Assembly (NCBI GenBank): GCA_025361725.1 | Contig: JANYJV010000137.1 | Location: 1 to 54,645 of the forward strand | DNA: 54,645 bases | Direction of reading: 5' to 3' | Source: Acidimicrobiia bacterium | GTDB lineage: Bacteria > Actinomycetota > Acidimicrobiia > IMCC26256 > JAENVU01 | Shown here: positions 16,404 to 23,328 of the stretch, piece after piece | How the letters are laid out: each line of letters opens with the position of its first letter | Numbering within the stretch: position 1 is the first letter of the stretch | The notes under the pieces: generated by a model | What the model was told of the DNA's origin: nothing | The model's input: the letters and a program-made list of their open reading frames with translations, nothing else | Database searches by the model: none | Translations under genes and position numbers: made by a program

Positions 16404-17561
16404 GTGAGTGACGAAACGGAGAGCGTCTTTGCCGCGGCGATCTCAGAGCACCCGGTGGCGGCGCAGGCCGTCGGCGAGTTGTCCGGGGCCGTGCTCGAAC
16501 AGCTGGGTGGCCGGCGTCCGGATGTGCTCGTGGCCTTCATCTCGCCGCACTTCGGTGGCGCGGCGGAGGACATCGGCGGGGTGCTGCGTGCGGTCTTGGA
16601 ACCGAGGGCGCTGCTTGGATCCACCAACCACGCGGTGTGTGGGACCGGGCGCGAGGTCGAAGGCACCGCCGCGATCTCGGTGTGGGCGGCGAGTTTCGCC
16701 TCGACAACCGTGCGCACGGTTCGCCTCGACGTCGATGAGTTCAGCGATGGTTCAACGCTGCTCGGTTGGCCGGGCGATGGCGCGGACGCGCACACGTTGG
16801 TACTACTCACCGATCCCTTCACGTTTCCCGTCGACGGCGTGCTGCACGCGCTCGGAGTGTCACATCCCGGTCTGCGCATCATCGGCGGAATGGCGTCGGC
16901 CGCGAACGGGCCGGGGGTGAACCGGCTGCTCGTAGACCACGAGGTCGCCGCACGCGGCGCAGTGGGGGTACTGCTCTCCGGTGACGACCCGGTGACCGCC
17001 GTCGTGTCCCAAGGGTGTCGGCCGGTCGGTCAACCGTTCACGGTCACCGCAGTCGACGGGCACTATCTGTGCGAGCTCGGTGGCCGGCCGGCCCTCGAAC
17101 GGCTGGAAGACATCGCGGCCGCGATGACCGAGGACGAGCGAGACCAACTGCAACAAGGACTGCACCTCGGCCTGGTGGTTGATGAACACCTCGTCGAGTT
17201 CGGTCGCGGTGATTTCTTGATCCGCAACATCATGGGTGCTCGCAGTGAGGACGGTGCGCTTGCGGTCGGCGCGCCGATCGAGCTCGGTCACACGGTCCAG
17301 TTCCAGGTGCGCGACGCGGTCGCGGCAGACGCCGACCTCCGTCAGATGCTCGTCGGCCACTCCGCTCGTGGCGCCCTGATGTTCACCTGCACCGGGCGAG
17401 GTGAACACCTCTTCGGCGTGCCGAACCACGACGTCGGCGTCCTGGCCGATCTTCTCGGTCCGATCCCCCTGGCCGGTGGCTTCTGTGCCGGAGAGATCGG
17501 CCCCGTCGGTACGGCCAACCACGTCCACACCTTCACCGCGTCCGTCGCCCTCTTCGGCTGA
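16404..17561 (+). CDS. FIST N/C-domain protein
   Basis: A 385-aa soluble protein with the FIST N domain (about 30-215) and FIST C domain (about 220-365); 'LIGGMAS'-like IIGGMAS, 'GRGDFLIRNIMG' and the closing 'AGGFCAGEIGPVG' are hallmark segments. FIST modules are thought to bind small ligands such as amino acids in signalling proteins, but here there is no output domain. It is the last gene of the gt2-nagA unit, directly before the repeat pair. Confidence 0.85.
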   Translation: MSDETESVFAAAISEHPVAAQAVGELSGAVLEQLGGRRPDVLVAFISPHFGGAAEDIGGVLRAVLEPRALLGSTNHAVCGTGREVEGTAAISVWAASFASTTVRTVRLDVDEFSDGSTLLGWPGDGADAHTLVLLTDPFTFPVDGVLHALGVSHPGLRIIGGMASAANGPGVNRLLVDHEVAARGAVGVLLSGDDPVTAVVSQGCRPVGQPFTVTAVDGHYLCELGGRPALERLEDIAAAMTEDERDQLQQGLHLGLVVDEHLVEFGRGDFLIRNIMGARSEDGALAVGAPIELGHTVQFQVRDAVAADADLRQMLVGHSARGALMFTCTGRGEHLFGVPNHDVGVLADLLGPIPLAGGFCAGEIGPVGTANHVHTFTASVALFG

Positions 17562-17573
17562 TCGCTCCCCAAC

Positions 17574-17622
17574 CCCCCGAGCCGGGGCCTGAGCGGCCTG
17601 TGCCGCAGGCGTAGGAGCGGGA
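17574..17622 (+). repeat. Dispersed 49-bp repeat, copy A
   Basis: This copy begins CCCCCGAGCCGGGGCC and ends GAGCGGGA. It is 47/49 identical to copy B at 17666-17714 and related to copy C at 38376-38418. Inside it GCGGC-CTGT-GCCGC forms a short hairpin. It sits between the convergent FIST and oxidoreductase genes. Confidence 0.85.
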
Positions 17623-17665
17623 TCCGAAGGTGAGGGGCGCGAGGCACGCGGTGGTGCAGTCCGCG

Positions 17666-17714
17666 CCCCCGAGCCGGGGCCTGAGCGGCCTGTGCCGCAG
17701 GCGCAAGAGCGGGA
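17666..17714 (+). repeat. Dispersed 49-bp repeat, copy B
   Basis: A direct repeat of copy A with two substitutions near the 3' end, 43 bp further on; the spacer is not repeated. It ends one base before the oxidoreductase stop codon at 17716, so it could serve as the 3' end of that transcript. Confidence 0.85.
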
Positions 17715-17715
17715 A

Positions 17716-18678
17716 TTAAGGGATCAGGACGACGCGGCCGACGGCCTGGCGGCTCTCGATGTAGGCATGCGCGTCGGCGGCGTCGGACAACGGGAAGGTG
17801 CGGTCGAGGACGACCTTCAGCGCGCCGGAGGCGACGTCGGCGATCAGGTCGGTGATGAGCTTCTGCGTCCGTTCGGTCCCGATCTCGGCGCCGAAGAACA
17901 CACCCGTGAGCGAACGGTTCCCGGGTGCGAGATTGGAGATGTCGAGCAGCTGCGGGTCCCGCCCGGCCGACCCGACCGAGATAGCCCGACCACGCGGTGC
18001 GAGGCAGGCGATGCTGCCGTCGAGGATCTTGCCGCCCACCGAATCGACGACGACGTTGACGCCCCAACCGCCGGATGCGGTGCGAACGTCGTCGACCCAA
18101 CCGTCCTTCGTGTAGTCGATGCCGTGGTCCATCCCGAGGTCACGCAAGCGCTCGAGTCGTTCCGGGCTCGATGCCGTGGCGAGGACGGTGGCACCGGCGC
18201 GCTTCGCGAGCTGAATGGCGGCGGTGCCCACTCCCCCGGCGCCCGCCTGGATGAGCACGGTCTCGCCCGCCTGGAGTTTCCCGAACTCGAACAGGCAGTC
18301 CGACGCAGTGCCGAACGCGATCGGGACGCACGCGCAGGCGACGAGATCGGCGCCGTCGGGAATCGGCCACGTCATCATCGCTAGCGTGGCGAACTTCTCG
18401 GCGTGCGAGCCGTAGAACGAACTCGCCACGACCCGCTGGCCCACGTTGCGGTCCGTCACGCCGTCACCGACTTCGATGATCGTGCCCGCGCACTGGTACC
18501 CGACGATGTGTGGAACCGCGGGCATCTCACCGCCGAGCCGGTTGAGGGTGTCGCCACCCTCGATGCTCACGGCTTCCACCTGAATGAGGACCCCGCCGGG
18601 GAAGCACACCGGGTCGGGTACCTCCTCGTAGCGAAGGACTTCAGGTGAACCGGTCTCGTAGTACACAGCGGCGCGCAT
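17716..18678 (-). CDS. Zinc-independent quinone oxidoreductase (MDR family)
   Basis: A 320-aa NADPH-dependent medium-chain reductase. It has a GroES-like N-domain, the Rossmann motif AGAGGVGTAAIQLAK (about residues 140-154) and lacks the structural-zinc cysteines of alcohol dehydrogenases. The start ATG 18676-18678 has AAGGG upstream; an ATG 12 bp earlier has no such site. Likely substrates are quinones or enones. It is divergent from tkt and ends against repeat copy B. Confidence 0.88.
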   Translation of the reverse strand: MRAAVYYETGSPEVLRYEEVPDPVCFPGGVLIQVEAVSIEGGDTLNRLGGEMPAVPHIVGYQCAGTIIEVGDGVTDRNVGQRVVASSFYGSHAEKFATLAMMTWPIPDGADLVACACVPIAFGTASDCLFEFGKLQAGETVLIQAGAGGVGTAAIQLAKRAGATVLATASSPERLERLRDLGMDHGIDYTKDGWVDDVRTASGGWGVNVVVDSVGGKILDGSIACLAPRGRAISVGSAGRDPQLLDISNLAPGNRSLTGVFFGAEIGTERTQKLITDLIADVASGALKVVLDRTFPLSDAADAHAYIESRQAVGRVVLIP

Positions 18679-18729
18679 GGCGCCCTTCATAGCGCGATTT
18701 CGAACCCCGTTTACCGAAGGGGCATCTTC

Positions 18730-18735
18730 TAGGCT
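18730..18735 (+). promoter_or_regulatory. Probable -10 element of tkt-tal
   Basis: TAGGCT fits the TANNNT -10. Transcription would begin about 60 nt before the tkt ATG, which has a good GAGGAG ribosome-binding site at 18791-18796, so this transcript is leadered. The oxidoreductase gene starts on the other strand at 18678. Confidence 0.5.
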
Positions 18736-18803
18736 CGATCGGCAGACGGACGGCACCACCGGCGGCGGACCGGCGTGCACAATCTGCAACGAGGAGATTC
18801 AGT

Positions 18804-20783
18804 ATGGAGTTGGAACAGCGCGGCGTCGATGTGATTCGGGCGCTGTCCCTGGACGCGGTGCACCAGGCGAAGTCCGGTCACCAAGGCACCGCAATGGCGC
18901 TGGCGCCATTGGCGCACGTGTTGTTCACCCGGGTCATGAACTACGACGCCACTCAGCCCGAATGGCCGGACCGTGACCGGTTCGTCCTCTCGGCCGGGCA
19001 CGCGTCGATCCTCCTGTATTCGCTGCTCCACTTGACCGGTTTCGGTCTCGAACTCGACGACCTCCGCGCCTTCCGTCAGTGGGGATCGCGTACTCCCGGG
19101 CACCCTGAATACCGCCACAGTCCGGGCATCGAGGTCACGACCGGTCCGCTCGGCCAGGGCATCGCGAACGCCGTCGGCATCGCGCTCGCCGAGGCGAACC
19201 TGCGCGCCCGCTACAGCTCCGAGCTCACCGATCACTACACGTTCGCGATTGCCGGCGACGGCTGCCTGTCCGAGGGTGTGAGTCACGAGGCCGCGTCGCT
19301 CGCGGGCCACCTCGGACTCGGACGGCTCGTCGCGGTCTATGACGATAACCACGTCACGATCGATGGCATCACCGAGCTCTCGTTGAGCGACAACGCGGCT
19401 GAGCGGTTCCGCGCCTACGGCTGGCACGTGATGGAAGTGGGCGAGATCGCCAACGACCTCAACGAGCTCGAACACAGTCTTCGCGAGGGCATGGCCGAGA
19501 CCGAACGACCCACGCTGATCGTGTTGCGTTCCCACATCGGCTACCCGTCGCCGAAGTTCACCGACTCACCCAAGGCGCACGCCAACCCCTTTGACGACGC
19601 CGAGATCGCAGTCGTGAAGGGTCTCATGGGACTCCCGACCGACCGGCAGTTCTACGTCCCCGACGACGTTCTCGCGCTCTACCGGTCGGCCGGGACGCGC
19701 GGCGGTATCAAGGTCGCCGAGTGGAACGACCGGGTTTCGGTGCTCCGGAGTCGTGAGACGAACATCGTCGACGATTTCGAGGCGTGCGTTGACGGTCGCG
19801 GCCTCGACGGGTGGGAAGCCAAGCTCCCGACCTGGCCTGTCGGCACCGAGAGTGCAACGCGTGAGGCGTGCAAGGACGCGCTCGACGCGATCCTCGATGT
19901 GGTACCAGGACTCGTCGGCGGTGGTGCGGATCTCACCGGCAACACCGGTACTGCGATGCCCGACGCCGGCGTGATCGACACCGCCAAGTTCGGCGGTCGC
20001 CAAGTGCACTTCGGCGTGCGCGAGCACGGCATGGGCGCGGTGATGAACGGCATGTCCGTGAGCGGACTGTTGCCGCTCGGCGGCACGTTCTTCGTCTTCT
20101 CGGACTACATGCGCGGTGCCGTCCGGCTTGCCGCGCTCTCCCAGTACAAGACCGCGTTCGTCTGGTCCCACGACTCGGTCGGTGTCGGCGAAGACGGCCC
20201 GACCCACCAGCCCGTGGAGCAGCTTCCGTCGTTGCGCGCGATGCCCGGATTGCGGGTCATCCGCCCGGCCGACGCCAACGAGACCGCGGCCGCCTGGCGC
20301 GCCCACATCAACGGTTCCGGCCCGACTGCGTTTATCCTGTCCCGGCAGAGGTTGCCGGTCCTCGAGGGAACCGCCGAGCACGCGGTTGAAGGTGTGGCCG
20401 CGGGCGCGTACGTGCTGTCCGGCCCGTCGGATGATGCGCCGGACCTCGTGCTCATCGGAACCGGTTCCGAGGTCTGGCTCTGCGTGGATGCCGCGGAGAT
20501 TCTGCGCGCCGATGGTCTCTCGGTTCGCGTGGTCTCGATGCCGTGTTGGGACAACTTCGAAGTGCTCTCGCTCGACGAGCAGGCGGACGTGCTCCCACCG
20601 GGCATCCCGACGCTCGCCGTCGAGGCGGCGGCTGCGTTCGGGTGGGAGCGCTACGCCGACGACACGGTTGCGATGCACACCTTCGGCGCATCTGCGCCCG
20701 GCGACGTCGCGCTTCGAGAGTTCGGATTCACCGTCGACAACGTCGTGGGGCGCGCTCGTGCGCTCCTTGGAAAGGATGCTTAG
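18804..20783 (+). CDS. tkt: Transketolase
   Basis: A 659-aa thiamine-diphosphate enzyme of the non-oxidative pentose phosphate pathway. Its N-terminal 'DAVHQAKSGHQG' phosphate/ThDP histidine, 'GPLGQGI' and 'GDGCLSEGVSHEA' ThDP-Mg2+ motif, and the central 'VREHGMGAVMNGM' plus 'HDSVGVGEDGPTHQP' segment identify it. The length matches the family. ATG with GAGGAG 8 nt upstream. The tal ATG follows its TAG without a gap, so the two are cotranscribed. Confidence 0.97.
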   Translation: MELEQRGVDVIRALSLDAVHQAKSGHQGTAMALAPLAHVLFTRVMNYDATQPEWPDRDRFVLSAGHASILLYSLLHLTGFGLELDDLRAFRQWGSRTPGHPEYRHSPGIEVTTGPLGQGIANAVGIALAEANLRARYSSELTDHYTFAIAGDGCLSEGVSHEAASLAGHLGLGRLVAVYDDNHVTIDGITELSLSDNAAERFRAYGWHVMEVGEIANDLNELEHSLREGMAETERPTLIVLRSHIGYPSPKFTDSPKAHANPFDDAEIAVVKGLMGLPTDRQFYVPDDVLALYRSAGTRGGIKVAEWNDRVSVLRSRETNIVDDFEACVDGRGLDGWEAKLPTWPVGTESATREACKDALDAILDVVPGLVGGGADLTGNTGTAMPDAGVIDTAKFGGRQVHFGVREHGMGAVMNGMSVSGLLPLGGTFFVFSDYMRGAVRLAALSQYKTAFVWSHDSVGVGEDGPTHQPVEQLPSLRAMPGLRVIRPADANETAAAWRAHINGSGPTAFILSRQRLPVLEGTAEHAVEGVAAGAYVLSGPSDDAPDLVLIGTGSEVWLCVDAAEILRADGLSVRVVSMPCWDNFEVLSLDEQADVLPPGIPTLAVEAAAAFGWERYADDTVAMHTFGASAPGDVALREFGFTVDNVVGRARALLGKDA

Positions 20784-21875
20784 ATGACGAGTCAGGTCGC
20801 TCGGCTCAACGACTTCGGTCAGAGCCCGTGGTACGACAACATCACCCACACGCTGGTCAACGGCGGTGAGTTGGCCACGCTCGTGCGTGACGACGGCATC
20901 CGCGGGGTCACGTCGAACCCCACGATTTTCGAGAAGGCGATCGCCGGTGGCGAGGGCTACGACGAGCTGATCGCGGCGGCCAAGCGTGATGGCGATTCGA
21001 TCGAGGACACGTTCTGGGACCTGGCGGTCGGCGATGTCGGCGGTGCTGCGGATGTGCTGCGGTCGGTGTACGACAACGTCGGAGGCCGTGATGGCTTCGT
21101 GTCGATCGAGGTGTCGCCGCTGCTCGCGCACGACTCCGACGCGACCGTTGCCCAGGCGAAGTCGCTTTGGGCTCGGTTGGACCGGCCGAACATCATGATC
21201 AAGATCCCGGCGACGCCCGAGGGCATCCCGGCAATCACCGCGACGATCGGCGCCGGCATCAACGTGAACGTCACGCTGATCTTCGGCCTCGACCGCTACG
21301 CGGACGTCATGGAGGCCTACATCTCCGGGCTCGAGGCGCTCGACGCGTCCGGTGGCGACGTCAGTTCGGTGCACTCGGTGGCGTCGTTCTTCGTCAGCCG
21401 GGTGGACACCGAGGCCGACTCGCGCCTGCCCGAGGACTCGGAGCTGCGCGGTCGTGCCGCAGTGGCGAACGCCAAGCTCGCCTACGAGAAGTTCCGTGCC
21501 ACCTTTTCCGGCGACCGGTGGGACGCGCTCGCCTCCAAGGGCGCGCATTTGCAGCGGCCACTGTGGGCGTCGACGTCCACGAAGAACAAGGCCTACTCCC
21601 CGATCCTCTACGTCGAGACGCTGATCGGTCCGGACACGGTCAACACCCTCGCGCCGGCGTCGATCGAGGCGTTGCACGCCGACGGCGTCGATCTGCACGC
21701 TGACACCATCACCGAAGGGGTCGACGGCGCCCACCAGACCCTGCGCGACCTCGCAGCCGCGGGTGTGGACTTCGACGACGTCACCGCGACGATCGAGCAA
21801 GAAGGCGTGGCGAGCTTCGCCAAGTCCTACACCGATCTCCTGGCCACCCTGAAGTCCCGCGCCGCAGCCCTCTGA
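20784..21875 (+). CDS. tal: Transaldolase
   Basis: A 363-aa actinobacterial-type transaldolase that exchanges dihydroxyacetone units between sugar phosphates. 'GVTSNPTIFEKAI' opens the barrel, and the Schiff-base lysine lies in 'NIMIKIPAT'; 'WASTSTKNKAY' is the conserved late strand. It starts at the base after the tkt stop. The pair would run the non-oxidative branch; pgl follows on the same strand but from its own promoter. Confidence 0.96.
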   Translation: MTSQVARLNDFGQSPWYDNITHTLVNGGELATLVRDDGIRGVTSNPTIFEKAIAGGEGYDELIAAAKRDGDSIEDTFWDLAVGDVGGAADVLRSVYDNVGGRDGFVSIEVSPLLAHDSDATVAQAKSLWARLDRPNIMIKIPATPEGIPAITATIGAGINVNVTLIFGLDRYADVMEAYISGLEALDASGGDVSSVHSVASFFVSRVDTEADSRLPEDSELRGRAAVANAKLAYEKFRATFSGDRWDALASKGAHLQRPLWASTSTKNKAYSPILYVETLIGPDTVNTLAPASIEALHADGVDLHADTITEGVDGAHQTLRDLAAAGVDFDDVTATIEQEGVASFAKSYTDLLATLKSRAAAL

Positions 21876-21884
21876 CCTCGCGCC

Positions 21885-22601
21885 CTACGCGCGGTCAGCG
21901 AGCACGCGGAGGTGGAAGAAATCGGCGACGAGGTCGGCGCGCGATGCATGGGCGTTCGCGCCGCTCGGGTTGAGCATCAGGTAGACGAGCGTGTCGCCGA
22001 TCCGCTCGGTTTGGAGTCCGAGTTCAGCCGTGCGGTCGAAGGCTTTGCGGTAGCCGGTCACGCCGGCGAAGCACACGACCTGGGGCGCAAACCACTCGAC
22101 GAGCGCGCGGATCCGAAGCGCGCCGGAACGGAACTCGCCCGTCGTCAACTCGTTCGCTCTCGGCGATGCCCGTTTGACCAGGTCGGTGAAGCCGACGGCC
22201 GAGCGGGTGAACGCGGCCCACGGGTCGCGGTCCACCGGAACGAGGCCGGCCTCGACCGCCGCCGGCCAGAACCGATTGGTCGCGCCGACGAAACCCACGC
22301 CGGCGTCGGCGGCGACCAGACTCGGGTTCAGACCGACGATGAGCACCCGTAGCCGCGGGCCGATGAGGTCGGCCAGCGTGCGTTCCCGGCGGACGGTCCA
22401 TTGCCCCCGACCGAGCCCACTCACCGCGTCGACGACCGAGCAACCGGCTCCGGTGGCAATCGTCTCGAACGGGAGCGGTCCGTGCCATTGCCCGCGCACA
22501 ATGATCTCGTCTCCCACCGCGTGATCGCGGTGCCACTGTGCGAGGGAGGCGGGGACGGCTTCGGCGGTGAGTCGAGCGAGGTCGAGGACGGTGTGGTCCA
22601 C
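21885..22601 (-). CDS. mug: Mismatch-specific G/T(U) DNA glycosylase
   Basis: A 238-aa uracil-DNA-glycosylase-superfamily protein that removes U or T mispaired with G. The active-site motif VGLNPS and the intercalation loop 'MLNPSGANA' match the Mug/TDG family. About 65 N-terminal residues precede the glycosylase fold and are not recognised. The GTG 22599-22601 lies 6 nt after a GATACT hexamer read on the minus strand, which overlaps the pgl -10 on the other strand. Confidence 0.88.
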   Translation of the reverse strand: MDHTVLDLARLTAEAVPASLAQWHRDHAVGDEIIVRGQWHGPLPFETIATGAGCSVVDAVSGLGRGQWTVRRERTLADLIGPRLRVLIVGLNPSLVAADAGVGFVGATNRFWPAAVEAGLVPVDRDPWAAFTRSAVGFTDLVKRASPRANELTTGEFRSGALRIRALVEWFAPQVVCFAGVTGYRKAFDRTAELGLQTERIGDTLVYLMLNPSGANAHASRADLVADFFHLRVLADRA

Positions 22602-22606
22602 GTCCG

Positions 22607-22613
22607 TAGTATC
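22607..22613. promoter_or_regulatory. Shared divergent -10 of mug and pgl
   Basis: On the plus strand TAGTAT (22607-22612) ends 7 nt before the pgl ATG. On the minus strand GATACT (22608-22613) ends 6 nt before the mug GTG. The near-palindromic TAGTATC would serve both directions, so RNA polymerase could open only one promoter at a time. The start-to-start spacer is 18 bp, leaving no room for leaders. Confidence 0.55.
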
Positions 22614-22619
22614 GCCCCG

Positions 22620-23255
22620 ATGGACGAGCGCCGCGTCGAGAACGTTGCTGTGGCATTTGCGGCGCTGATCGCCGAGCGGAACCCGAGTTCGATGGCGTTG
22701 TCCGGGGGGTCGACGGCGCGCCAGTGTTACGAGGCCGCCGCCGCGATGGAAGTCGACTGGTCCGAGACGACGTTCTGGTTCGGCGATGAGCGCTTCGTCC
22801 CCGTCGCCGATCCCGCTTCCAACGAGGGTATGGCTCGCGCCGCGTGGCTCGACCAGGTCCGCGCTGCGAGCGTGGCCTCGATGAGCGACGCCGGACCCAC
22901 TGTTGAGCAAGCGGCGGAGAACTACGACGCACAGCTGCGTGCCGCCGGTGGCGTCGATCTCATGCACCTGGGCCTCGGTCCCGATGGCCACACGGCATCC
23001 TTGTTCCCAGATTCCCGTTCGCTGGACGTCAACGATCGCTGGGTCATCTCCGCCGGCGACGAGTTGCATCCGCATCCGCGCATGACCGTCACATATCCCG
23101 CCATCGCGGCGTCGCGGCTCGTGGTGGTCACCGTGGCCGGTGCGGAGAAACGTGATGCGCTGGCCCGGGTGCGCGCCGGTGATCGCTCCGCCCCTGCCGC
23201 CCGCATCGAAGCCGACGAAGTGATCTGGCTGGTTGACGACGAAGCCGCCGGGTGA
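22620..23255 (+). CDS. pgl: 6-phosphogluconolactonase
   Basis: A 211-aa NagB/RpiA-fold hydrolase of the oxidative pentose phosphate pathway. 'LSGGST' and 'FWFGDERFVP' form the phosphate and substrate loops, 'LGLGPDGHTASLFP' is the catalytic glucosamine-6-phosphate-isomerase-like segment. No zwf, opcA or gnd lies beside it, unlike the usual tkt-tal-zwf-opcA-pgl cluster. The ATG follows its -10 by 7 nt, so the mRNA is predicted to be leaderless. Confidence 0.94.
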   Translation: MDERRVENVAVAFAALIAERNPSSMALSGGSTARQCYEAAAAMEVDWSETTFWFGDERFVPVADPASNEGMARAAWLDQVRAASVASMSDAGPTVEQAAENYDAQLRAAGGVDLMHLGLGPDGHTASLFPDSRSLDVNDRWVISAGDELHPHPRMTVTYPAIAASRLVVVTVAGAEKRDALARVRAGDRSAPAARIEADEVIWLVDDEAAG

Positions 23256-23315
23256 CCCGAGCCACGGTCAGGGCCGAGTCACGCAGATCCGCCGGGCGCC
23301 CGGGTGGCCCGCGCG

Positions 23316-23321
23316 TAGGCT
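23316..23321 (+). promoter_or_regulatory. Leaderless -10 of fbiC
   Basis: TAGGCT ends 7 nt before GTG 23329. This fixes the fbiC start and marks it as leaderless; no purine-rich ribosome site is present in the gap. Confidence 0.6.
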
Positions 23322-23328
23322 GGCGCCG

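Noticed and set aside
19566-21800. 744-codon minus-strand frame opposite tkt and tal
   Set aside because: Antisense shadow of two highly conserved enzymes in GC-rich DNA.
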